From Atherinomorus stipes (Eukaryota; Chordata; Actinopteri; Atheriniformes; Atherinidae), in contig JALJCO010008638.1 of the NCBI GenBank assembly GCA_023101725.1, forward strand, positions 55,001 to 119,000: a stretch of DNA of 64,000 nucleotides. The letters run 5' to 3'. Of this stretch, positions 34,127 to 46,100 are shown in pieces (position 1 is the first letter of the stretch; each line of letters opens with the position of its first letter). The notes beneath the pieces are model-generated. The model worked only from the letters and a program-made list of their open reading frames with translations. It was not told where the DNA came from and did not search any database. Made by a program: the position numbers and the translations under genes.

Positions 34127-34310
34127 AAATTACTATTACAAGAAACTAAATAAATTACTCAGTTATAATTTAGTGAAAAAGAGCACAAATAGAGCACTTT
34201 CCTGGAAAAAAAAAAAAAAGTGGACCAAAATATCTGTGGACAGGTGCATCGACAGATATGCAGACGTCTGATTGGAAGTCAGGGAATAATTTGGTATCGG
34301 CCATCCAAGA

Positions 34311-34318
34311 AAGGGGGG

Positions 34319-34376
<58 letters not shown>

Positions 34377-34493
34377 AAAAAAAAGAAAGAGAGAGAGAGA
34401 GAGAGAGAAAGAAAAAAAGAAAGAAAAAAAAAAAAAAAAAAAAAAAGAAAGAAAGAAAGAGACAGACAGACAGACAGAAATAAACAGACAGAC

Positions 34494-34532
<39 letters not shown>

Positions 34533-34556
34533 GACAGACAGACAGACAGAAAGATA
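34311..34556. repeat. Polypurine microsatellite GA/GAAA/GACA
   Basis: G run, then (GA)n, A-rich, (GAAA)n and (GACA)n tracts in succession, nearly all purine on plus. It lies just upstream of the probable XPOT first exon. Confidence 0.93.
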
Positions 34557-34559
34557 GAT

Positions 34560-34774
34560 CGTCCGCCGACGTGCGACGTGCGGATGAATCTCTTCCCAGG
34601 TCGGGACCTCCTTCCTCGGCTCGTGACCCGGATGCTAACCACAGACGGACACGCTGCACCCCCGTTTCCACCGTGAGATTCCAGCCGACATGCGACTGAT
34701 TTCTGGAGCATTCCCAGCGGCGCCGTGATGAGCTAACGACGGAGAAAACAGCGGATGAGTTGGCTTTCATTAAG
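34560..34774 (+). promoter_or_regulatory. xpot: Probable XPOT promoter and non-coding exon 1
   Basis: The stretch is CpG-rich and ends at a good donor, ATTAAG|GTGAGC (34771-34780). No coding frame is needed, because the first coding exon at 39969 is preceded by an acceptor and 5' UTR. The transcription start inside this stretch cannot be fixed. Another upstream exon is possible. Confidence 0.5.
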
Positions 34775-37554
34775 GTGAGCCGCTCTGCTATGCGCTCCGG
34801 AGATGTGGGTGAAAATAAAAAGCGGGTAGCGCGCGCGGAGTTTGTCATCGTGAGATTTTCCACAGCGGAGATATGATTTGGTGAACGGGGTGTGCGTTAC
34901 CCGGCCCAGATAAACCGGGATAAAAACACATTAAACTACCCCCGCTTGTCCCACCTGACCGGAGTCATGGTGGTCGGAGCCCCCCGCGTGTATTTGGTGG
35001 TTTTATCGGCTTTTCTCCGTCTGGATCGGCTCCTCCAGCAGCAGCTAGGAGGCTAATGCTAGCTTGAGTTAGCCGCCGTCAGCTAGTTTGTGTCGGGATG
35101 AAGTTGTTAGCACGTAGCGCTGACTTTCTAAGGAGTGGCCCGCCATATGTTTACTTCCCCCACGCGAGGAGACATTTAAAAGACGAGTTTCATCCCCAGT
35201 GAAGGTTCGGTGGTGACCCAGCAGGCGTTGTTGAAGCGGCGCATGGTGGGTGGAGGTGTTGACTGTGTGTTGCATCATGTCGCTGTCAGGGACCGTTGTT
35301 GTTTTCTGCATCACGGATAAACACGCTGGGGGCCACCGTGGGCCGTCTGGGTGGGCTGCTCGGTATGTGTGGCATCAGCTGGCCTGTTGTATCCTGCAGG
35401 TCAGCAAGCTTTCAGGCTGGTGTCACGCGCAGCCACGTTTCAGGAGGCCGTGGGTCAGCCATTTACCTGTCATCCCCACACTACGTCAGGCTCGTGGAGG
35501 TGTGTTGGGCCCCCCAGAGTTTCTGAGGGTGGTCGGTTTTGAGGGTGTGTTTTTTATGTTTTCATTTGTTAAATCATGAACTCCAGGTAGAAATGAACAG
35601 GTGAGGCATTTATTTGTCAGCAGTGTCCAAGTACAGATGCATTTGAGGTTATTTGTTGTTTTGGGGAAAACTTAAACATATTTTGAGTGCATGACACTAA
35701 TGGCAAGCAACTACAGTAATGGTAGGGGTGCACCATAATTATTGGTCCGATAACAGGTGGAGATGCACCGATCCGATACCCGGTTTGGATATCGGCTCAG
35801 ATTCTGACTAATTAGCTGGATTGGATATTGGATGAACGAAACCGATCCAACCTAGGGCTGGGTGATATGGACCAAATATTTTTTTATTTTTAATTGTCAT
35901 TATGATATCAGCTTATGAAAATATGGCGATATTTCAGTGTATCAATATTTTTTCCCAGCCCTACCTGTTAACACATATGTTGGTCCACTGTTCACAGGAA
36001 AGGGGCCACTTTTTTATTTATATTTTATATTTTTTATTTTTTGATTATTATTTTCTGCCACAGTTCAAAAGCAATATTTTATTTCACTAAATTATAATTT
36101 TGCTCATTTTTATTTATTAGTTTCTTGTTATTTGAAATATCATTGTGAATTTAGCCTTTTCTTCAATTGGAGGATATAAATAATTATGAGCATGACTGCA
36201 GCGATATAGTCACAGTGACTAATCAATTCTATGTTTGCAACACAGGTAATAATGCAGAATAAAGAAGTATTTATTTTTGCTGCTAATGTACACTTTGTTT
36301 ACAGATTATATTAAGTACATTTATATCTGTATTGATTTGTTACATTATTTAAGAAGGCTAAATGTTTGTGTTAAAGACACAACGGAACTTTCAGCAGTTT
36401 TCTCAGTGACGCGCCCCCTATCGGCGGCTAAACTAGCATCCATCTTGTTCGTACCTGTACTGTAAGCTCACTCCAGCCAGTAAAAGACAGTCTTATCTTG
36501 ACTCTTGTTCTGTCCCTTCCTCTGTTTCTTTTCCTCTCTTCCTCCGGTGATGTTTCCTTGCGTTTCTTCACTGAATTCGACATGATGCGCATTCAAAACA
36601 CCCGCGATGTTGATCCCTGGTTTACATCCGGTTGCTAGTGAGTGACGCGGTGCTGCAACCAATAGTTGGCTGCAACGTCACGGTCGCGTCCCGGATGGGA
36701 ATCTTACATAGTGCTGTTTCTGAGCCCCGGGACGCCTCTGGGCACTGACAGCTCGAAAATGCGCGTAATGAATGTTGGTGTGACATCAAAACGAGTCAGA
36801 AACACAGATTTTTAAGGTCTAAAAGTTACGTTGTGTGTCTTTAAGCCTGATGCTGTCACTCACACGGCAAGGGATATGCTTCATTCATTGGAGAGTATCA
36901 GATCAGTATTGGGTATCAGCCATTATTATTGTTTACAAATAAACTTTTTCAGATTGTACAAACAAACAGTAATCGTTTGAATCTAATTCAGTGCATCATT
37001 TTCTCTGGTTTTTATCTTCTCAATTGTACTTCTTCAGTTTGTAATGCACGATAATGGAATTTTGGCCGATATCTGATATGCCAATGTTTTTAAACTCGTG
37101 GCTGATATCGATACTGATATTAAAGCTGAAAAACATAAGCAGTCATTTCAAATAGCAGTTTTGTTATTCGTTTCCAACACTTTGAAAAATAGGGATGGGA
37201 AAAAATATCGATACACTGAAATATCGTGATATTTTCATATGCCAATATCAAATCGATATTTAGAACGCGGTATTGATCTATTTTACTTCAAATTCTCGTG
37301 AGATTTTATCGTTCTGTTACAAACTCTCACAATATTTCGTGAATTCTCATTAAATTTAATAATGGAACGATGAAATATTGAACAGTGAAATATATCAATA
37401 TTAAATGTCATTATGATATCAGCATATGAAAATATCCGTTAATTTTTTATTTTGGTGAACTCTTATGAGATTTTGTGACAGAACGATGAAACATTGCTAG
37501 ATTTCGATAGTAAAATAGATCGATACTGCGTTTTTAAGTATAGCTGCCGTTCTG
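34775..37554. other. XPOT intron 1, left part
   Basis: 34775-35570 is GC-rich and may include promoter sequence. 35720-36200 and 36840-37540 hold fragments of the GATATTTCAGTGTATC family and Tc1-like ends (CTTCAATTGGAGGATATAAA). No exon was recognised. Confidence 0.5.
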
Positions 37555-39945
37555 TCGGAGGCGTTGATGTCGGGTTTGAGTCGCTGCCGCCCTGTCAGAG
37601 GCACTGATGTCGGCTTTGAGTCGCTGCCGCTCTGTCAGAGGTGTTGATGTCGGGTTTGAGTCGCTGCCGCTCTGTCAGAGGCACTGATGTCGGGTTTGAG
37701 TCGCTGCCGCTCCGTCGTAGGTGTTGATGTCGGGTTTGAGTTGCTGCCGCTCTTTCGGAGGCGTTTATGTCGGGTTTGAGTTGCTGCCGCTCTGTCGGAG
37801 GTGTTGATGTCGGGTTTGAGTCGCTGCCGCTCTTTCGGAGGCGTTGATGTCGGGTTTGAGTCGCTGCCGCTCTGTCAGAGGCACTGATGTCGGGTTTGAG
37901 TCGCTGCCGCTCCGTCGGAGGTGTTGATGTCGGGTTTGAGTTGCTGCCGCTCTTTCGGAGGTGTTGATGTCGGGTTTGAGTCGCTGCCGCTCTGTCGGAG
38001 GCGCTTATGTCGGGTTTGAGTTGCTGCCGCTCTGTCGGAGGCGTTGATGTCGGGTTTGAGTCGCTGCCGCTCCGTCGGAGGCGTTGATGTCGGGTTTGAG
38101 TCGCTGCCGCTCTGTCGGAGGCGTTGATGTCGGGTTTGAGTCGCTGCCGCTCTGTCAGAGGCACTGATGTCGGGTTTGAGTCGCTGCCGCTCTGTCAGAG
38201 GCGTTGATGTCGGGTTTGAGTCGCTGCCGCTCTGTCAGAGGCACTGATGTCGGGTTTGAGTCGCTGCCGCTCTGTCGGAGGCGTTGATGTCGGGTTTGAG
38301 TCGCTGCCGCTCTGTCAGAGGCGCTGATGTCGGGTTTGAGTCGCTGCCGCTCTGTCGGAGGTGTTGATGTCGGGTTTGAGTCGCTGCCGCTCCGTCGGAG
38401 GCGGTGATGTCGGGTTTGAGTCGCTGCCGCTCTGTCAGAGGCACTGATGTCGGGTTTGAGTCGCTGCCACCCTGTCAGAGGCACTGATGTCGGGTTTGAG
38501 TCGCTGCCGCTCTGTCGGAGGCGTTGATGTCGGGTTTGAGTCGCTGCCGCTCTGTCGGAGGCGTTGATGTCGGGTTTGAGTCGCTGCCGCTCCGTCGGAG
38601 GCGTTGATGTCGAGTTTGAGTCGCTGCCGCTCTGTCGGAGGCGTTGATGTCGGGTTTGAGTCGCTGCCGCTCTGTCAGAGGCGTTGATGTCGGGTTTGAG
38701 TCGCTGCCGCTCTGTCAGAGGCGTTGATGTCGGGTTTGAGTCGCTGCCGCTCTGTCGGAGGCGTTGATGTCGGGTTTGAGTCGCTGCCGCCCTGTCAGAG
38801 GCGCTGATGTCGGGTTTGAGTCGCTGCCGCCCTGTCAGAGGCGCTGATGTCGGGTTTGAGTCGCTGCCGCTCCGTCGGAGGCGGTGATGTCGGGTTTGAG
38901 TCGCTGCCGCCCTGTCAGAGGCACTGATGTCGGCTTTGAGTCGCTGCCGCTCTGTCGGAGATGTTGATGTCGGCTTTGAGTCGCTGCCGCTCCGTCGGAG
39001 ACGTTGATGTCGGGTTTGAGTCGCTGCCGCTCCGTCGGAGGCGTTGATGTCGGGTTTGAGTCGCTGCCGCTCTGTCAGAGGCGTTGATGTCGGGTTTGAG
39101 TCGCTGCCGCTCCGTCGGAGGCGTTGATGTCGAGTTTGAGTCGCTGCCGCTCTGTCAGAGGCACTGATGTCGGGTTTGAGTCGCTGCCGCTCCGTCGGAG
39201 GTGTTGATGTCGGATTTGAGTCGCTGCCGCTCTGTCAGAGGCGTTGATGTCGGGTTTGAGTCGCTGCCGCTCTGTCAGAGGCACTGATGTCGGGTTTGAG
39301 TCGCTGCCGCTCCGTCGGAGACGTTGATGTCGGGTTTGAGTCGCTGCCGCTGCGTCGGACGCGTTGATGTCGGGTTTGAGTCGCTGCCGCTCCGTCGGAG
39401 GCGTTGATGTCGGGTTTGAGTCGCTGCCGCTCCGTCGGAGACGTTGATGTCGGGTTTGAGTCGCTGCCGCTCCGTCGGAGACGTTGATGTCGGGTTTGAG
39501 TCGCTGCCGCTCTGTCAGAGGCGGTGATGTCGGGTTTGAGTCGCTGCCGCTCCGTCGGAGGGGGGTGTGGGGTGGGTGCTGCCGCTCCGTCGGCTCTTTG
39601 GAGTCGCTGCCGTCCTCCGTTGATGTCGGGTTTGAGTCGCTGCCGCTCCGTCGGAGGCGTTGATGTCGGGTTTGAGTCGCTGCCGCTCTGTCGGAGACGG
39701 TGATGTCGGGTTTGAGTCGCTGCGGCTCTGTCGGAGGCGTTGATGTCGGGTTTGAGTCGCTGCCGCTCTGTCGGAGGCGTTGATGTCGGGTTTGAGTCGC
39801 TGCCGCTCTGTCGGAGGCGTTGATGTCGGGTTTGAGTCGCTGCCGCTCCGTCGGAGGCGTTGATGTCGGGTTTGAGTCGCTGCCGCTCTGTCGGAGGCGT
39901 TGATGTCGGGTTTGAGTCGCTGCCGCTCTGTCGGAGGCGTTAACT
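37555..39945. repeat. 40-bp CpG-rich minisatellite in XPOT intron 1, about 60 copies
   Basis: The unit is GTCGGGTTTGAGTCGCTGCC then GCTCTGTCGGAGGCGTTGAT, with five CpGs in 40 bp. Variants include CTCCGTCGGAGG and GAGGCACTGAT. A short disordered stretch occurs at 39560-39620. The array ends about 25 bases before the exon 2 acceptor. Long minus-strand open frames are repeat artefacts. Confidence 0.96.
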
Positions 39946-39968
39946 TTAGGTTTGTTTCCTCTGAGCAG

Positions 39969-40025
39969 ATGAGCGAGGTCTGGCCTGCAGCAGAGAGGTG
40001 TGCACCCGCCCTGGAGGAAAGCTAA
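39969..40025 (+). other. Upstream open reading frame in the XPOT 5' UTR
   Basis: The first three bases after the acceptor CTCTGAGCAG are ATG. This frame (MSEVWPAAERC...) runs 18 codons to TAA at 40023 and is out of frame with XPOT. It could dampen initiation at the main start. Confidence 0.55.
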
Positions 40026-40119
40026 CCCACGAATGGCCTGCCAGTCTGTCGCTGCAGTCATGGACGAGCAGGCCCTGTTGGGGCTCAACCCCAACGCCGA
40101 CGCCCGCTACAGGCAGAGG
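39969..40119 (+). CDS. xpot: XPOT exon 2: 5' UTR and residues 1-20
   Basis: The acceptor is TCTGAGCAG|ATGAGC. The start ATG at 40060 has context CAGTCATGG. The donor is AGG|GTGAGA. MDEQALLGLNPNAD matches the vertebrate exportin-T N terminus. Confidence 0.92.
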
Positions 40120-43100
40120 GTGAGACGGACACCAGCTACATGAAACCTCAGTTTATCTGCGTGACATCATGTGTGGAGGCTGTTTTATCAGAAGATGCTA
40201 ACATGAGATGCCGCGTGCGTGTGTGTGCAGGCCATGGCTTACTTCGAGCAGCTGAAGGAGTCTCAGGATGCCTGGGAGGTGTGTGCCGAGGCCCTCGCCA
40301 AAGGAATTTACAAGTGAGTCTCATCGTCTGCCTGGTGGTCCTGCAGCTCCCAAACCCCCTGATCCTGGTCTTACCTGACCCTGTTCTTACCTGACCCTGG
40401 TTTTACCTGACCCTGGTCTTACCTGACCCTGTTCTTACCTGATCCTGTTCTTACCTGATCCTGGTCTTACCTGACCCTGGTCTTACCTGACCCTGTTCTT
40501 ACCTGACCCTGTTCTTACCTGACCCTGTTCTTACCTGACCCTGTTCTTACCTGATCCTGTTCTTACCTGACCCTGTTCTTACCTGATCCTGTTCTTACCT
40601 GATCCTGGTCTTACCTGATCCTGGTCTTACCTGACCCTGTTCTTACCGGATCCTGGTCTTACCTGACCCTGTTCTTACCTGACCCTGGTCTTACCTGATC
40701 CTGGTCTTACCTGACCCTGTTCTTACCTGACCCTGGTCTTACCTGACCCTGGTCTTACCTGACCCTGTTCTTACCTGATCCTGTTCTTACCTGACCCTGG
40801 TCTTACCTGACCCTGGTCTTACCTGACCCTGTTCTTACCTGACCCTGGTCTTACCTGACCCTGTTCTTACCTGACCCTGCTCTTACCTGATCCTGGTCTT
40901 ACCTGACCCTGTTCTTACCTGATCCTGTTCTTACCTGACCCTGCTCTTACCTGATCCTGGTCTTACCTGACCCTGTTCTTACCTGATCCTGGTCTTACCT
41001 GACCCTGGTCTTACCTGATCCTGTTCTTACCTGATCCTGTTCTTACCTGACCCTGGTCTTACCTGACCCTGTTCTTACCTGATCCTGGTCTTACCTGACC
41101 CTGGTCTTTCCTGACCCTGTTCTTACCTGACCCTGGTCTTACCTGATCCTGTTCTTACCTGATCCTGTTCTTACCTGATCCTGTTCTTACCTGACCCTGT
41201 TCTTACCTGACCCTGGTCTTACCTGATCCTGTTCTTACCTGATCCTGTTCTTACCTGATCCTGTTCTTACCTGATCCTGTTCTTACCTGTGTGTTGCAGT
41301 GATGACCACGTCAAGTTCTTCTGCTTCCAAGTTCTGGAGCATCAGATCAAGTTCAGGTGAGGAAGAGGAGGATGGGGAGGAAGAGGAGGATGGGGAGGAA
41401 GAGGAGGATGGGGAGGAAGAGGAGGGCTCGTGTGCAGACCCACTGACCTGAGGTTTCCTGTGTTCTGTTGCAGACATGCTGGTCTGAGTGCAGCTCAGCA
41501 GCAGCTCATCAGAGAGACGCTGATGAAGTGGCTGCAGTGTCAGGTGAGTGACGCCGTGTTTCATCAACGATGATGTAATCATTACATTGATGACCCCGTT
41601 TTTCATGGCTTTGACGAGATTTATGTGAATTTTCGTTGAGATTTTATGAATGACGCTTGATAAAATCATTATCGGCCACAAGGGGCAGAAAATTATCAGT
41701 TGAAATTTTCCAAATCATGCAATAGGGCTGGGCAAAAATATCAATTCACTGAAATATTGCGATATTTTATGCAGATATCATATTGATATTTAAAAACGCG
41801 ATATTGATCTATTTGACCAACAAAATCTTGCGAGATTTCACAAAAACCTGGAAGATTTTGTAACAGAACGTCAAAATTTTGCGAGATTTCGTTAGTAAAA
41901 TACAACGTTCCCACGTGTCCTGGAAAACCTGGAAAATAATTGAACATTTTTTCAGTCATGGAATTCACATGGTAAATGAGAAAAAGTAAAATGTCCTGAA
42001 AAGGTTATGTCGTCCTGGAAATTTTTTTTTCCTCCCACTGCTTCGTGGCTGCTTCATCTCTGCTTCGTGACTGCTTTCTGTCTGCTTCGTCTCTGCTTAG
42101 TGGCTGCTTCGTGGCTGCTTCGTGGCTGCTTCTTGGCTGCTTCTTGGCTGCTTTCTGTCTGCTTTCTGTCTGCTTCTTGGCTGCTTTCTGTCTGCTTTCT
42201 GTCTGCTTTCTGTCTGCTTCGTGGCTGCTTCGTGTCTGCTTTGTCTCTGCTTTGTGTCTGCTTCATCTCTGCTTCGTCTCTGCTTCGTGGCTGCTTTCTG
42301 TCTGCTTCGTCTCTGCTTCGTGGCTGCTTCTTGGCTGCTTTCTGTCTGCTTTCTGTCTGCTTCGTGGCTGCTTCGTGTCTGCTTTGTCTCTGCTTTGTGT
42401 CTGCTTCATCTCTGCTTCGTCTCTGCTTCGTGGCTGCTTTCTGTCTGCTTCGTGGCTGCTTTCTGTCTGCTTCGTGGCTGCTTTCTGTCTGCTTCGTCTC
42501 TGCTTCGTGGCTGCTTCTTGGCTGCTTTCTGTCTGCTTTCTGTCTGCTTCGTGTCTGCTTCTTGGCTGCTTTCTGTCTGCTTTCTGTCTGCTTCGTCTCT
42601 GCTTCTTGGCTGCTTCTTGGCTGCTTTCTGTCTGCTTTCTGTCTGCTTCTTGGCTGCTTCTTGGCTGCTTTCTGTCTGCTTTCTGTCTGCTTCGTCTCTG
42701 CTTCGTGGCTGCTTTCTGTCTGCTTCGTGGCTGCTTTCTGTCTGCTTCGTCTCTGCTTCGTGGCTGCTTCTTGGCTGCTTTCTGTCTGCTTTCTGTCTGC
42801 TTCGTGTCTGCTTCGTGGCTGCTTTCTGCTTCTTGGCTGCTTTCTGTCTGCTTCGTTTCTGCTTCGTGGCTGCTTTCTGTCTGCTTCTTGGCTGCTTCTT
42901 GGCTGCTTTCTGTCTGCTTTCTGTCTGCTTCGTGGCTGCTTCGTCTCTGCTTCATCTTTGCTTCGTCTCTGCTTCGTGGCTGCTTCTTCTCTGCTTTGTA
43001 TCTGCTTTGTTGCTGCTCCGTGGCTGCTTCATGGCTGCTTTCTGTCTGCTCCGTGGCTGCTTTCTGTCTGCTTCGTGGCTGCTTTCTGTCTGCTTCGTCT

Positions 43101-46100
43101 CTGCTTCGTGGCTGCTTCTTGGCTGCTTTCTGTCTGCTTTCTGTCTGCTTCGTGGCTGCTTTCTGTCTGCTTCGTGGCTGCTTTCTGTCTGCTTCGTCTC
43201 TGCTTCGTGGCTGCTTCTTGGCTGCTTTCTGTCTGCTTTCTGTCTGCTTCGTGGCTGCTTTCTGTCTGCTTCGTGGCTGCTTTCTGTCTGCTTCGTTGCT
43301 GCTTCGTGTCTGCTTCTTGGCTGCTTTCTGTCTGCTTCGTTGCTGCTTCGTCTCTGCTTCATCTTTGCTTCGTCTCTGCTTTGTGGCTGCTTCTTCTCTG
43401 CTTTGTAGCTGCTTCTTCTCTGCTTTGTATCTGCTTTGTTGCTGCTCCGTGACTGCTTCGTGGCTGCTTTCTGTCTGCTTCGTGTCTGCTTCGTCTCTGC
43501 TTCATGGCTGCTTTCTGTCTGCTCCGTGGCTGCTTCGTCTCTGCTTCGTGGCTGCTTTCTGTCTGCTTTGTCTCTGCTTCGTGGCTGTTTTCTGTCTGCT
43601 TCGTGGCTGCTTTCTGTCTGCTCCGTGGCTGCTTACTGTCTGCTTCGTGTCTGCTTCGTCTCTGCTTCGTGGCTGCTTTCTGTCTGCTTTGTCTCTGCTT
43701 CGTGGCTGCTTCGTCTCTGCTTCGTGGCTGCTTTCTGTCTGCTTCGTGTCTGCTTCGTCTCTGCTTCATGGCTGCTTTGTGTCTGCTTCGTTGCTGCTTC
43801 ATGGCTGCTTTGTGTCTGCTTCGTTGCTGCTTCATGGCTGCTTTGTGTCTGCTTCGTCTCTGCTTCATGGCTGCTTTGTGTCTGCTTCGTTGCTGCTTCG
43901 TGGCTGCTTTCTGTCTGCTTCGTGTCTGTTTTGTCTCTGCTTCGTGTCTGCTTCATCTCTGCTTTGTTGCTGTTTCATTGCTGCTTCGTGTCTGCTTCAT
44001 TGCTGTACAATATATGAGCGACTACTGTAGAACACTTCTCTAAAAGCTTGGGGTGGAATTTATTCGTCTATGTTGTTTTGACTTGTACTATAGCAGCTGG
44101 AAAAGTCCTGGAAAATAACTTCAAGAAAATCGTGGGAACCCTGAAATAGATCGATACCGCATTTTGAAATATCGACGTATCAGCATATGAAAATATCGTG
44201 ATATTTCAGTGTATCTATATTTTTTCCCAGCCCCTCTGGCATCACTAATTCCAACGATCAGTTTGCACGGAGCGACATGTCTGCATCGGCCTGAGAGGGA
44301 CTGTCTCAGTCTGGAACCCCGTCTTCAGATTTCTGAATTTAAACGTCGTGTAAAACAACCCTGAGCAGCCGCTTCAGCTGTCCTGCTGCCATGTGACCGG
44401 CTGTCATGTGATCGGCTGCCATGTGACCGGCTGTCATGTGACCTGCTGTCATGTGACCTGCTGTCATGTGACCGGCTGTCATGTGACCTGCTGTCATGTG
44501 ACCTGCTGCCATGTGACCGGCTGCCATGTGACCTGCTGTCATGTGACCGGCTGTCATGTGACCTGCTGTCATGTGACCTGCTGCCATGTGACCGGCTGCC
44601 ATGTGACCGGCTGTCATGTGACCGGCTGTCATGTGACCGGCTGTCATGTGACCTGCTGTCATGTGACCGGCTGTCATGTGACCGGCTGTCATGTGTCCTG
44701 CTGTCATGTGACCGGCTGTCATGTGACCTGCTGTCATGTGACCGGCTGTCATGTGACCGGCTGTCATGTGTCCTGCTGTCATGTGACCGGCTGTCATGTG
44801 ACCGGCTGTCATGTGACCTGCTGTCATGTGACCGGCTGTCATGTGACCGGCTGTCATGTGACCGGCTGTCATGTGACCAGCTGAAGCGTGTCCCGGTCTC
44901 CTGATGGCTCATCCTTGTCTGCAGCTGATGAACACGCAGCCTGAGAAGCCCTTCATCAGGAACAAGGCGGCGCAGGTGTTCGCCCTCACCTTCGTCATGG
45001 AGTATCTGACTCTGTGGCCCAAGTTCTTCTTCGACATCCTGTCCCTGGTGGGTCTGAACCCCCACGGCGTCGACGTCTACCTGAGGACGCTGATGGCCAT
45101 CGACGCGGAGGTGGTGGACCGAGACATCCTGCACACGCCTGAGGTAGACGTGAACGCTGCTTCCTCCTTTGCAACAGTCTTATTCTCCATTTTTCACTGT
45201 GCATGTGAAACTTTGAGTTCGTTTAGATGCACACGGAAACGCCCAGAAAACAAACGAAATTTTAACACACAAAAATGACAAAAAGGCCAAAAATAATATT
45301 TTTCACTCAAATGTTTTAACTGTGAACATCACACATTTCACCAGTTTGAGCAGGAGCCTGTTCGAACACATACGACTGCTTCATATGTATGGATGAATAA
45401 TACTACTACTACTACTATTACTACTACTACGATGATTAAAAATAATAATAATGTTAATAATAATGACAACAACGACGATGATGATGATGATAAAAATAAT
45501 AATGATTATTATTATTATTATTGATAAATATAGGGGATTATCACGCTTACCGGAAGTTGCCGGCTTTTGACACTTCCTCTTCCGGGCCATGTTAACGACA
45601 GCCGTTCCTGCTCTGTTATACTGTTTAAATCGGATAAACTCCAAACATACTTAAGTTTTCATTCCAGACTGAAGTGATACTGGATCAAAAGCTGGATCAA
45701 AGCGATCGATTCGCCGCGGTGAAGGGCCGAACTTTATAATAAAACACACGTTTGTTTGTCGCCGTTGGGGCACAACACCGGCACTTCACAGCATGCTAGC
45801 ATTAGCCAGCTAGCGTTTACTGACGTGCTTAACATTGTGCGTCTTAAAACACACAAACATCTGAAAATCGGGTCTGTACCTCCCCGTTTCCAGTGGAACA
45901 ACTGGGGACTGCCAAGAAAGGAGACGCTTTCAGATGCTTGTGTGTTTTCAGCCGCACAAAGTTAGGCACGTTATCGAGCTGGCTAATGCTAACCTGCTAA
46001 CACGACTGCGCAGTCTGCCGGCCACAAACAAACGTGTGTCGTTTTATTATAAATTTCGGTCCTTCACTGCGGCGAATCTGTCGTTTTGATCCACTTCTTC

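Noticed and set aside
42007..44043. Open frames of up to 661 codons rich in Leu, Cys, Ser and Phe
   Set aside because: They are produced by the 11-bp array, which has no stop in any register. Overlapping frames on both strands are equally long, and the array lies inside an XPOT intron.
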